Shown here piece after piece: positions 51,156-60,483 of a DNA stretch of 64,000 bases; the stretch's first letter is position 1; every line of letters starts with the position of its first letter. The position numbers and the translations under genes are program-made. The notes below the pieces were generated by a model. That model searched no databases. It had not been told where the DNA came from and saw nothing but the letters and a program-made list of their open reading frames with translations. This DNA comes from an uncultured Eubacteriales bacterium (GTDB lineage: Bacteria; Bacillota; Clostridia; Lachnospirales; Lachnospiraceae): positions 1 to 64,000 of the forward strand of contig UQCD01000009.1 of assembly GCA_900539455.1 (NCBI GenBank), given 5' to 3'.

Positions 51156-51314
51156 TTAATCTTCTCTTATATTATTGTCCTCTTTAATACCCCAATGCTC
51201 CTTCATATAATTATCTCCCACATTTTCACCTATGTTACCACTATTGCCTCTCAAAAATGCACTACATATACCTGTAATTCCGCCAATAATTAAAATAGCC
51301 AGTAATATATACAT
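51156..51314 (-). CDS. Small membrane protein of 52 residues
   Basis: A short frame starting MYILLAILIIGGITGICSAF with one membrane helix (residues 2-19), then a hydrophilic tail rich in N, E and D ending KEDNNIRED. GAAGAGG precedes the ATG but unusually close. No family is recognised. It lies between the permease gene and the rpmG promoter on the same strand. Small one-helix proteins of this type are common and often overlooked; expression is unproven. Confidence 0.4.
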   Translation of the reverse strand: MYILLAILIIGGITGICSAFLRGNSGNIGENVGDNYMKEHWGIKEDNNIRED

Positions 51315-51367
51315 ATCCTCTTCTATAATATATGACGAAACCTTTGTGGTCTGTAATCAACCTATCT

Positions 51368-52519
51368 TTATATTATAACATAAAATACAACTAGAACAGT
51401 TAAAAAAATCACATTAGCTAATGTAAAGTATGCAAAGTATTTTCCCTTTAATTTTCCTTCCTCCTTAGCAAGAAATTTATATGAAATCAAACTAGCCATA
51501 GATGCTATTAAAGTTCCAAGTCCACCTATATTTACACCTATTAGTAAAGCTTTATAATTTGTGGTAAAGCCTGAAAGGAGTAAGGTTGCTGGTACATTAC
51601 TGATTATCTGGCTAAGAATAATGCCTGTTCCAACCTCTCTGCCTACAACAACTCTTTCAAAAAAGCTGTTAAACGCCTCTATTCTTTCTATATTTCCTAC
51701 AAATATGAAAAAAGCAGCAAATGTAAGAAGCAGTGAATAATCAACCCTTTTAAGTATTTTTCTATCAAATATTATGGTAGAAATTACTGTTATCAGCAAT
51801 ACAGCAATATAATTTATAACTCTAAGCACTACCATAAGAGAGATTACAAAAAGAACAAGATATATTATAAATAACCTTGTATTGCCTACGCCTATAAGCC
51901 CATTATTTTTATTACCTTCCTTATCATTTTCTTGATTTTCTATATGTACCTCTTCATTTTTCCTGGTAATTACAATTATCCATACAATAATAGCAATGCA
52001 CGAAGCCATGCTGTAAGGTAACATTGTACCAATAAAGCTTATAAAGCTGTCATTAGCCTTTGTATATAAATATAAATTTTGTGGATTTCCTATTGGTGTA
52101 AGCATACTACCAAGATTTGCTCCTATAGTTTCCAGACTTATCAAGGGAATTAACCACTTGTTTTGCATTTCCACTGTCTGTTTTTTTAATATAATTATTG
52201 TTAGTGGAACAAATGTGATAAGTGCCACATCGTTTGTAATTAGCATACTTCCAAAAAAGCAAAGCAACACCAACACCAGAAAAAGACTTCTTATATTATT
52301 GGCTCTTTTTAATAATACTGCTGCCAATTTGTCAAATATGCCAATACTCCTAAAGCCAGCCACAACTACCATAAGGCAGAATAATATACCCAAAGTACGA
52401 AAATCTATATACTCTGCATATTTTTTGTCTACTCCTACTACCACCGACGATATAATTGCTAAAACAGCAGCAATAAACAAAACTATTTCATTTTTTAGAA
52501 TTCTCTTAATGCGTTGCAT
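51368..52519 (-). CDS. ArsB/NhaD/SLC13-like permease
   Basis: A 383-residue ion-transporter superfamily protein with about ten membrane helices. The hairpin-loop motif TNDVALITFVP (about 93-103) and GANLGSMLTPIGNPQNLYL (about 136-154), together with the C-terminal SNVPATLLLSGFTTNYKALLIGVNIGGLG, are shared by ArsB, NhaD and CitMHS proteins. The substrate (anion, dicarboxylate or Na+) cannot be told. An upstream ATG five codons earlier lacks a good ribosome binding site, so 52519 is preferred. The Pr6Pr-like gene ends 26 bases upstream, so they may be one transcript. Confidence 0.85.
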   Translation of the reverse strand: MQRIKRILKNEIVLFIAAVLAIISSVVVGVDKKYAEYIDFRTLGILFCLMVVVAGFRSIGIFDKLAAVLLKRANNIRSLFLVLVLLCFFGSMLITNDVALITFVPLTIIILKKQTVEMQNKWLIPLISLETIGANLGSMLTPIGNPQNLYLYTKANDSFISFIGTMLPYSMASCIAIIVWIIVITRKNEEVHIENQENDKEGNKNNGLIGVGNTRLFIIYLVLFVISLMVVLRVINYIAVLLITVISTIIFDRKILKRVDYSLLLTFAAFFIFVGNIERIEAFNSFFERVVVGREVGTGIILSQIISNVPATLLLSGFTTNYKALLIGVNIGGLGTLIASMASLISYKFLAKEEGKLKGKYFAYFTLANVIFLTVLVVFYVII

Positions 52520-52544
52520 ATATCTGCCTTTCATAGCCTGTTTT

Positions 52545-53270
52545 CTATAATAATTCCTTACTTCTTCTTACATTTTTCATAGCCAAATATATAAGTCCAA
52601 TTCCCCAGAATATTAAGAAAAGTACAATTATCATATAAAATACACCAATTCCTAATGTTTCAGCACCTAAAATGCTTAAATCAAATCCAAACCAGCCTGT
52701 CTTTGCACCGAAATTCATAAAATTATAAGGTGCATACATATTTTCGTTCCATCTCATACCTAATGTGGCTGCTATTACTACAAATGCCACATAAACAAGT
52801 GGTGGAATCGTTGCAAATAATGCGTGTTTTTTTGTTGATCGGTATCTATAGTCAAATAAAATAAAGTCTGCTATTGCCAATACTGGTGTTACCATATGTA
52901 CACAAAAGCTTCCTGCACCATTGCTAAGATAAGCCATTACAAAGCCTTTTTCATTAGTTGGAGCAAGTAAGGTCAGATAAATAAGAAAGGTTAAGGTTAT
53001 ACTAATTGTCGCCATAAATTTCAATATATATGCCCAGTTTCCCTTGCTGTCCTTTGCTCCCTCAGAGGCTAGTAATCTAATATCCATATAAATAAACATT
53101 ATCAAAACAATGTCTATTAAAATATTAGATAAATTTGTAAAGTATGTAAATGATTTTAAACTGTCTATTGTTCTTATCATTCCATAAACAGAGGCTGCTA
53201 CAGCCACAGCCTTAATAATAATACCAATAATTAATTCTCTCCTATTATATTTTGTTTCTAAGTCACTCAT
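52545..53270 (-). CDS. Pr6Pr-like six-helix membrane protein
   Basis: A 241-residue membrane protein with about six helices. The TYFTNLSNILIDIVL segment near residue 40, HMVTPVLAIADFILFDY (about 128-144) and a YAPYNFMNFG-type segment fit the FAR-17a/AIG1-like Pr6Pr family. The human and yeast homologues handle lipid esters, but the bacterial role is unknown. It shares a divergent control region with the MATE exporter. Confidence 0.7.
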   Translation of the reverse strand: MSDLETKYNRRELIIGIIIKAVAVAASVYGMIRTIDSLKSFTYFTNLSNILIDIVLIMFIYMDIRLLASEGAKDSKGNWAYILKFMATISITLTFLIYLTLLAPTNEKGFVMAYLSNGAGSFCVHMVTPVLAIADFILFDYRYRSTKKHALFATIPPLVYVAFVVIAATLGMRWNENMYAPYNFMNFGAKTGWFGFDLSILGAETLGIGVFYMIIVLFLIFWGIGLIYLAMKNVRRSKELL

Positions 53271-53420
53271 TTTTTCTTCTCCTAAACATAAACATTCTAA
53301 AAAATATTAACACAATATATTTGGAATTTCAAACTAAATATATTGTTAGTATTTTTAACTAGCTATTCTGTCCCTGATACTTATGTAATTTTTGTTGGTT
53401 ATACCTACAACATTTCTACC

Positions 53421-53448
53421 TTGACTTTTACTATTTTTTGATTATACT
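53421..53448 (+). promoter_or_regulatory. MATE exporter promoter
   Basis: -35 TTGACT (53421-53426) and -10 TATACT (53443-53448) with a 16-base spacer, about 50 bases before the start codon. Confidence 0.65.
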
Positions 53449-53499
53449 ATCAAAGTTATTACATTGGACAATTTGTTAAATATGAAAATTGGAGATTTT

Positions 53500-54801
53500 A
53501 TGGATACAAATACTAATAATACTAATATTAAAAAGGATTTTTTTAGATATGTAAGCCTTAGTATTCTAGGCTTAATCGGAACCTCTTGTTATATATTGGC
53601 AGATACCTATTTTATTGCAAAGGGCGAAGGTAATCTTGGCTTAGCAGCCTTAAATGTCGCAATTCCTGCGTTTAATTTTATGAATGCCACAGGACTTATG
53701 ATTGGAATTGGTGGTGCTACAAAATATTCTATTACAAAGAAAAACTCTGTTTTTGTCCACTCCCTTGTAATGGCACTATTTTTCGCACTTATTTTCTTTG
53801 TTATAGGTGCATTTTTCCCTTATAAACTTTCACGACTTTTAGGTGCAAATGATGATGTACTTAACATTACAGCAACCTATCTTAGATTGTTGCTTTGCTT
53901 CGCCCCTGCCTTTATGCTTAATAATTTATTTATGGCATTTGTAAGAAATGATGAAAACCCTCGTCTGGTATCTATTGCTATGACCTGTGGAAGTCTTTTC
54001 AATATTGTTTTTGACTATATTTTCATATTCCCAATGGGACTGGGTATGTTTGGTGCCGCCTTAGCTACAGGCTTTTCACCAGCCATAAGTATTCTGGTTA
54101 TGTCCCTTCACAAGCTTAAGAAAAAAAATACCTTCCACCTAAAATTTGAGAAAATTAATTTAAAAATGTGTCTAAGTATTGCTTCTCTTGGTATTTCCTC
54201 ATTTATTACTGAATTTGCGAACGGTATTGTAGTGCTTATTTTCAACATTATTATTCTTAATATTAAAGGAAACATAGGTGTAGCTGCCTATGGTGTTATC
54301 GCAAATATTGCAATGGTAATTATGGCTTTATTTAATGGTCTTTCACAGGGTATGCAGCCTCTTTTAAGTCTTGAATATGGCAAAGGCAGCCTTTTTAATG
54401 TAAAAAAACTGTATAAGCTAGGTACAATTTTCTCCGTGTGTATGGCAGCCATTGTTTATATACTACTATTTGTATTTTCAAAGCCAGTTATTGCAGTTTT
54501 TAATAGTGAGCAAAATCAAGCCTTGTCGGATATTGCCAATACAGGCATACATTTATATTTTTTAGCCTTTTTCTTTACTGGTATTAATATTGTAAAGGCA
54601 AGCTATTATAGTGCCATTGGCAATGCTAAAAACGGTTTTATTATTTCAATACTCAGAGGCTTTGTAATTATTATTCCAGCAGTTTTTATACTGGCACACC
54701 TGTTTTCAATGAATGGTGTGTGGTTATCCTTACTGGTTACAGACCTTATTGTATTTATAATTTCCCTGTTTCTTAAAGCACCTAAGAAACAATTAGATTA
54801 G
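53500..54801 (+). CDS. MATE family multidrug exporter
   Basis: A 433-residue cation-coupled exporter with twelve membrane helices in two halves. Segments such as LAALNVAIPAFNFMNATGLMIGIGGATKYS, ASPAISILVMSLHK-like repeats and QGMQPLLSLEYGKG mark the MepA/VmrA-like clade. The frame starts earlier at a TTG, but GGAGATTTT before the ATG at 53500 makes MDTNTNN the start. It is transcribed alone. Confidence 0.93.
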   Translation: MDTNTNNTNIKKDFFRYVSLSILGLIGTSCYILADTYFIAKGEGNLGLAALNVAIPAFNFMNATGLMIGIGGATKYSITKKNSVFVHSLVMALFFALIFFVIGAFFPYKLSRLLGANDDVLNITATYLRLLLCFAPAFMLNNLFMAFVRNDENPRLVSIAMTCGSLFNIVFDYIFIFPMGLGMFGAALATGFSPAISILVMSLHKLKKKNTFHLKFEKINLKMCLSIASLGISSFITEFANGIVVLIFNIIILNIKGNIGVAAYGVIANIAMVIMALFNGLSQGMQPLLSLEYGKGSLFNVKKLYKLGTIFSVCMAAIVYILLFVFSKPVIAVFNSEQNQALSDIANTGIHLYFLAFFFTGINIVKASYYSAIGNAKNGFIISILRGFVIIIPAVFILAHLFSMNGVWLSLLVTDLIVFIISLFLKAPKKQLD

Positions 54802-54811
54802 CCTTTATCCT

Positions 54812-57703
54812 TTATTCCTTGTTCTTTTTGCTTTTCTTCTTTTTTCTTAAAACTACAATTACAATTATTACAGCCACTAACACTGCTGCTGCAATAATGA
54901 TTATATATTGATAATTTGTTTCGTCCATTACTAAGGCAACCTTTGCACCATATGGAACTGAGCATACAACATAGCTGCCGTCAGTAGCAGTTTCTGCCTT
55001 TACCCATTTATTATTTTCATAATAATATATAGTAGATGCACCCTTTACAGCTCTTACATGGAGCTTTACTTCCTTATATTCTTTTGAATTTTCACTGCCT
55101 ATAGACCAGTCAAAGCCATATACTGCATCCTTGTCTATATCAATTTTTGCTGCTCTAAGCTCTATTATATCTAAGGTATCATTGGCATAAAACTCGCCTT
55201 CAGCAATTACATAAGGTGTTTTGTCATCTCGTCTTGTGTAGGAAATACTCTCTGTCCAAGGAACATATTCTGCCTCTACATCAATGCTTTCCTTAATAGC
55301 AATTCTATCAAAGCTGTCTGGCCATTTCCAGTAATATCCGTCCTTTTCAGGGCAGCTAGGTATATCCTCTTCGCTCAAGTTAGAATTGTATGGAATATTC
55401 TTTGTACTTAATTCATTTCCGTCAGCTAAAAATCTTATTGTTACAGTTTTAAAGCCTGCTGGAACATTAGGACGCTTCATTATTTCCTCATAGGACATAT
55501 GCCATGCTGCATTTACATAATTAATATTATCAATAGCACCATATTTACTATTAGCATAATAATTTCCACTTATTTCTCCAGCATCATCAATCTTTCCGGC
55601 TATTGCTCCCAAGCCTTCGCCAGTTCCTGCTATATCACTTAAGCTAATACAATTTATCAGCTTGTAGCCCTGACCGGCAATTCCACCTATGTATCTTACG
55701 CCGTCAATAATAGCAAAGCTATAGCTTTCCTCTACTGTACTAATGCTTTTTCCAACAATTCCTCCTAAGTATTCCCCTTCCTCACCAGTAATTTTTCCAT
55801 AGTCCTCAGACCGATATATGTATCCAAGCTCCTGAAGTCCTGCAACACCACCAGCAGAATTTTTCTTTACAGTTACTACTCCATAATTTACACCCTGTGC
55901 AATTATACAATTAACCTTCTGTCTAACTGCAATACTGGTTCTGTCAGAAAAATCAAGGTCTGTTTCCATATCTGCTTCGTATTCGATATTCATACAGCCT
56001 GCTATTCCTGCTACATTAATATCAGCATTGATTTCACCTCGGTTTGTACATTGCCATATAACACCCTGCAGTGCTAAGGTATCCTTTGAGGAAATATCTT
56101 CAATCTGGCTGGTTGAGGTTAAATCATTAACAGTATCCTTTGTAGTATCTGCCAGATTTCCCATTTGGTCTGTAGCCTTGTTCATACTTGCTGTAAGCGA
56201 ATTAACACTATCATTTAAGGTTTTATTAATATCCTTAAAATCCTGATTTACCTGTTTACTACTATCCTCTAAATCATTAGTAATATTATCTACAGCCTGT
56301 GACACATCCTCCTCCGAGGTATCTATACTATTGTATAATTCCTTCAGATTGTCTGAAATAATCTGAAGGTTATCTGAAATTTTATCTAACTGGTCATCTG
56401 TAAATTTGTGGTGGTAATCCTTATCGTCCTTATTATCCTTATTTATATTTGCAATATTATCCATAGCTTTGTTGATATTATCAACATACTGCTTTGTCTT
56501 TTCATCGTCCGTATTAATAGAATTATTAATAATCTTCATATTGTCTGTAAGACTATTTGACAACTTGTTATACTCATCATTTAATGAATTCATATAATTA
56601 TTCATCGAATCCGAGGTATTATCTATTGTAGTTGTCATATTATTAACGGTGTCAATTAAATCATTAACATCATTAGACATATCACTTGTAACATCAGATA
56701 AGTACTCTGTTTCAATGTATGGCTCTGCCTGTCCTACAATGCCGCCTACATCTTTTCTACCATAGATTTGTCCGTAGTTTACAGACTTCGAAACTGTTCC
56801 CTTCTGTCTGCCAACAATACCACCTACATTATAGCCACTATGGTCATAGCCTATAATACCATTATTTACACATTCACTAATAACACCTGTGGAATATCCA
56901 CAAATACCACCCATATCGCTTCTGTTCATAACATTCTGGGTAATATTAAAGGTACCAACATCTACTCCTCCTAAATCAAAGGTGGTCTTGTACTCATCAT
57001 TATTTACTTTTCCATTATTGGTACATTGTGAAATAGTTCCACTATTAGTACCCACAATACCACCAGTATACTGTGTAGCAGTCACCTTTGACTCTGACTT
57101 ACAGCCAACTATCTGACCTCCGTTTTTGTTTTCTCCGGCTACACCACCTACATACTGCTTTCCACTTACTGTACCATTTACTGTACAGCTATATATAATT
57201 CCAGAGTTAGTGCCTGCCATACCACCTACATAATTTTCAGTTCCTTGCGGATTAATATGTGCTATTATATTTAATCTGACAACAGCACCCTGACTGCTTA
57301 CATATCTAAAAGTTCCTAAATTTGAGCCTTCAATACTAATGTTTATTCCAGAAATGGTGTGATTATTTCCATTAAACACACCTGCAAAATATGGAACACC
57401 TTCAAATCCCATTCCACTAAGATTAATATCCTCTGTCAATACAAAGGTTTTTCCCCTGCTATAGGAATCATCCCTGCACAGCTTAGCAAAGTTAATAAAA
57501 TCCTCTGCACTGCTTATGTTAATAATCTTATCATTTTGTGATAAAAGGTCATTTACATCAACATCCTTTGAAATATTTTCATTAGTTCCAATGCTCCCTG
57601 CTCCTACATTACCATAACCTGTTTGCACATTAGCAAATACTACACCAACAGCCAGAAGTGTACTCATGGTTATTGATACTATTTTTTTATTAAATATTCT
57701 CAT
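54812..57703 (-). CDS. Large surface protein with GLUG repeats, internal coiled coil and C-terminal membrane anchor
   Basis: A 963-residue protein. After a signal peptide (about 1-30) come several GLUG-type repeats of a beta-helix (GGMAGTNSG, GGVAGENKNG, GGIVGTNSG, GGICGYSTG, GGIVGRQKG, about 145-330). A stretch of roughly 220 residues then has long heptad repeats rich in D, N and S (about 335-560), a probable coiled coil. More GLUG units follow (GGVAGLQE, GGIVGKS, GGIAGQG, about 590-710), then an InlB-B-like segment, and finally one membrane helix with a KKKKSKKNKE tail. It starts inside the 3' end of the MMPL gene (14-base overlap, GGAGG present), so the two are translationally coupled and probably act together at the cell surface. 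Confidence 0.85.
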   Translation of the reverse strand: MRIFNKKIVSITMSTLLAVGVVFANVQTGYGNVGAGSIGTNENISKDVDVNDLLSQNDKIINISSAEDFINFAKLCRDDSYSRGKTFVLTEDINLSGMGFEGVPYFAGVFNGNNHTISGINISIEGSNLGTFRYVSSQGAVVRLNIIAHINPQGTENYVGGMAGTNSGIIYSCTVNGTVSGKQYVGGVAGENKNGGQIVGCKSESKVTATQYTGGIVGTNSGTISQCTNNGKVNNDEYKTTFDLGGVDVGTFNITQNVMNRSDMGGICGYSTGVISECVNNGIIGYDHSGYNVGGIVGRQKGTVSKSVNYGQIYGRKDVGGIVGQAEPYIETEYLSDVTSDMSNDVNDLIDTVNNMTTTIDNTSDSMNNYMNSLNDEYNKLSNSLTDNMKIINNSINTDDEKTKQYVDNINKAMDNIANINKDNKDDKDYHHKFTDDQLDKISDNLQIISDNLKELYNSIDTSEEDVSQAVDNITNDLEDSSKQVNQDFKDINKTLNDSVNSLTASMNKATDQMGNLADTTKDTVNDLTSTSQIEDISSKDTLALQGVIWQCTNRGEINADINVAGIAGCMNIEYEADMETDLDFSDRTSIAVRQKVNCIIAQGVNYGVVTVKKNSAGGVAGLQELGYIYRSEDYGKITGEEGEYLGGIVGKSISTVEESYSFAIIDGVRYIGGIAGQGYKLINCISLSDIAGTGEGLGAIAGKIDDAGEISGNYYANSKYGAIDNINYVNAAWHMSYEEIMKRPNVPAGFKTVTIRFLADGNELSTKNIPYNSNLSEEDIPSCPEKDGYYWKWPDSFDRIAIKESIDVEAEYVPWTESISYTRRDDKTPYVIAEGEFYANDTLDIIELRAAKIDIDKDAVYGFDWSIGSENSKEYKEVKLHVRAVKGASTIYYYENNKWVKAETATDGSYVVCSVPYGAKVALVMDETNYQYIIIIAAAVLVAVIIVIVVLRKKKKSKKNKE

Positions 57704-60152
57704 TTTTATCATCCTCCACTTCTTTAATTTCTGCCACATTAAGTGGTCTGGTGTCTATTGCTACATTAACCTTTCCTTTTACATTACCATTTATCTCTGC
57801 ATCAATTTCACCTTCAATGTATCCTTTGACATGACCCTTTACTGTCATCCTTCCTTCGCTTTGTACTGTGGTTCTTGAAAGATTTATTGCAAGAGCTGTT
57901 TTCTGGATTATCCAATCACCTAATAACAATATTTGTGGAAGGACAAATAATACAAGTATAATTGAAATAAGTGTTCCTCTGCCTAATGCCACACCGATTG
58001 AGGCTACAGTGGCATCTGAAGCAATGTTACCAATTAAGAAGCCTGCACAGGTAAGTATTGAGCCTGAGGTAAATATTGTTGGGAAGGACTGGTTAAGTGT
58101 TTCAATAATAGCCTCCTTTAATGGCATTTCCTGCTTTAGCTGCATATATCGGTTTGATATAACTATAGCGTAGTCGATTGTTGCACCCATCTGTATAGCT
58201 GAAACAATTAAATATGCCAAGAAGAATACTGTTGAATTTTGTATTGTTGGCACAGCAAAGTTTATCCATATGCTTCCTTGAATTGTAAGTACCAATAATA
58301 CTGGCAGTCCCGCTGACTGGAAGGTAAATAAAAGTATAATCATTACAAATAATGCTGTAAGAATACTTATAACTACATTATCACCTACAAAGGAGCTTTC
58401 CAAATCCTTATCACTTGTAGAATTACCTACAAGATATATATTCGACGAATCATAATACCGGGAACAAATTTCTCTTATCTGTTCAAGTGCCTGGGCAGTT
58501 TCCTTTCCTTCTACCGGAAGTGTTATATTAAGAACAAATCTTGAATACTTTTCTCCCTTAAGCTGTTTTTTTGCATCGGATAAGGTTTCATTTAAAGTAT
58601 TTAAGGTTTCATCTAAATCATCATCCAGCTTTACATAGCCAGCATTATATTGTTCAAACAGGAAGGTAAACATATCTATAAGCGGCACCTTATATTCATC
58701 TATTCCTGTAAATACAGGGCCATACTGCTCATCACTATAAGCGTAGCCACTATATAATAACCTGACAATCTCTATATCTATTCCTGCCAATTCTGAAAAT
58801 TGTCTGGGTGTTAATTTGTCTGTTAATACATAATCATCATTTATTGATATATTAGCAAGTCCTAATACTGAATCTACAAACTGAAGGTCTGATAATTTGC
58901 TAAGCACTGCCTTTTCAGACTCGTAATCTCCATTAGGAACAAGCACTGCCAACTGATTTTTCTTGCCAAAGGATTTCTCAATCTTTTCATCTGCAATTTT
59001 TGAATCACTCTTCTTTGCACTGACAATAGAATTGGTATCATAAATATATGAGCTATTTGATGATAATATAAATGCAATAACTAATATTATCATAAATACA
59101 GGTGGTATTATGTACTTTGTTTTAGAGGCAAACTTACCAACAAAGGTAATGTTTGGAACATAACATTTATGATGTGTCTTATCGATTCCTTTTGCAAATA
59201 TAAGAAGCAGACCCGGCATCAGGAAGAACACTGATATTAAGCTGAATATAATAGCTTTTACCAATATAATACCCATATCATAGCCAATTCTAAACTGCAT
59301 AAACATCATGGCTACCATACCTGAAATTGTTGTAAGTGAGGAAGCACTTATCTCAGGAATTGCCTTAGATAAGGCTATCTTAACAGCAGTTTCTGAATCA
59401 TAGATTTCATGCTCCTCCATAAATCTATCACACAGAATAATAGCATAATCAATAGCCAACGCTAACTGCAATACTACTGCAATAGAATTTGTAACACTTG
59501 ATATTTCGCCAAACCAGAAGTTAGTTCCTTTATTTAAAATTGCAGCCACGCCAAAGGTAATAATAAGTACTGGAATTTCCAAATATGCCTTGCTTGTAAG
59601 TAAAAGTACAACTACTATGATAATAACTGCTAACACCAGGATAACATTCATATCTGCTGCTAATGCTTTGGCTGAATCTTCCTCAGCATTAACCTCTGTT
59701 GAAACATATATATCGTAATCAGAAAGCTCCTCCTTTATTTTTTCCAGAGCCTCCTTTGATATATCATCATCAGAAGTTCCCTCAAAGGTTATTTCAAAAA
59801 GGGCATTGGTTTTTGAATAATGGTCCTTATCATTTTCAAAAGCAATTTCCTTTACTCCATCTATTTCTTCCAGGCTTTTCACCAGCTTTTGGGCAGCATT
59901 ATAGGTAATATTAGATACCATTACCTTTGCTGAACCATATGTATAAAACTGTTCATCCATAAGAGTAAGTCCCTGTCTGGTTTCTGAATCAGCAGGAAGA
60001 TACGATGTAATATCCTGATTAACCTGAACCTTATTCATAGACAAAACACTATATACTATAGCTATTAAAAATATAATGTATATTGCTTTTCTCTTATTAA
60101 CTATAAAGCTGGCTACTGTAAGCCAAAATCCTTTCTTTTCTTTTTCCTCCAT
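57690..60152 (-). CDS. MMPL/RND-type exporter with unusual C-terminal repeat tail
   Basis: An 820-residue protein with about twelve membrane helices and two large extracytoplasmic loops, the MMPL layout. SLMDEQFYTYGSAKV-like N-terminal loop, GTNFWFGEISSVTNSIAVVLQLALAIDYAIILCDRFMEE and the second-half AIQMGATIDYAIVISNRYM carry the conserved Asp-Tyr pair of proton-coupled RND proteins. The last 50 residues leave the membrane and form alternating V-G/I-G steps (HVKGYIEGEIDAEINGNVKGKVNVAI) like the rungs of a bactofilin. The overlapping downstream gene encodes the GLUG surface protein, so lipid or glycolipid export in cell-envelope assembly is a reasonable guess. Confidence 0.9.
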   Translation of the reverse strand: MEEKEKKGFWLTVASFIVNKRKAIYIIFLIAIVYSVLSMNKVQVNQDITSYLPADSETRQGLTLMDEQFYTYGSAKVMVSNITYNAAQKLVKSLEEIDGVKEIAFENDKDHYSKTNALFEITFEGTSDDDISKEALEKIKEELSDYDIYVSTEVNAEEDSAKALAADMNVILVLAVIIIVVVLLLTSKAYLEIPVLIITFGVAAILNKGTNFWFGEISSVTNSIAVVLQLALAIDYAIILCDRFMEEHEIYDSETAVKIALSKAIPEISASSLTTISGMVAMMFMQFRIGYDMGIILVKAIIFSLISVFFLMPGLLLIFAKGIDKTHHKCYVPNITFVGKFASKTKYIIPPVFMIILVIAFILSSNSSYIYDTNSIVSAKKSDSKIADEKIEKSFGKKNQLAVLVPNGDYESEKAVLSKLSDLQFVDSVLGLANISINDDYVLTDKLTPRQFSELAGIDIEIVRLLYSGYAYSDEQYGPVFTGIDEYKVPLIDMFTFLFEQYNAGYVKLDDDLDETLNTLNETLSDAKKQLKGEKYSRFVLNITLPVEGKETAQALEQIREICSRYYDSSNIYLVGNSTSDKDLESSFVGDNVVISILTALFVMIILLFTFQSAGLPVLLVLTIQGSIWINFAVPTIQNSTVFFLAYLIVSAIQMGATIDYAIVISNRYMQLKQEMPLKEAIIETLNQSFPTIFTSGSILTCAGFLIGNIASDATVASIGVALGRGTLISIILVLFVLPQILLLGDWIIQKTALAINLSRTTVQSEGRMTVKGHVKGYIEGEIDAEINGNVKGKVNVAIDTRPLNVAEIKEVEDDKNENI

Positions 60153-60312
60153 ATACCTGCCTCTTTCCTTTGGTATTTTTTAATTTATTATTTATCTTGT
60201 GACTATTAGTCATTTTTGAGATTATATATTATCATTAACAATATATCTATAGATTTTATAAATATTTAATCTTTTTTTCACACATATTACATTTGAAGTT
60301 AGCAGTACCTTT

Positions 60313-60483
60313 AGTTCCAGCTTTAATTGGTATACTTGGTGCTGAATTATACTCTTTGTGCTGCTTTGCTGGTTTCTTACACAGTCTTATGTACCGCTAC
60401 GCTGGAACTGAGTGAGAGCGTGTCTGTGTGGAAATCAGCAAAGCAGCACACAGTGTCTTAATCCACTCCCTTTTTCCAATTAA
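60313..60483. other. Structured intergenic element between map and the MMPL gene
   Basis: A 15-bp stem TGTGCTGCTTTGCTG/CAGCAAAGCAGCACA (60357-60371/60436-60450) continues into ACACAG/CTGTGT (60379-60384/60424-60429). AGTTCCAGC (60313-60321) pairs with GCTGGAACT (60401-60409) across it, a pseudoknot order, and TTAATTGG/CCAATTAA (60323-60330/60476-60483) forms an outer stem. The GC content is higher than the surroundings. It could be a structured RNA or a small mobile repeat; the remaining 60153-60312 is AT-rich with no gene seen. Confidence 0.5.
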
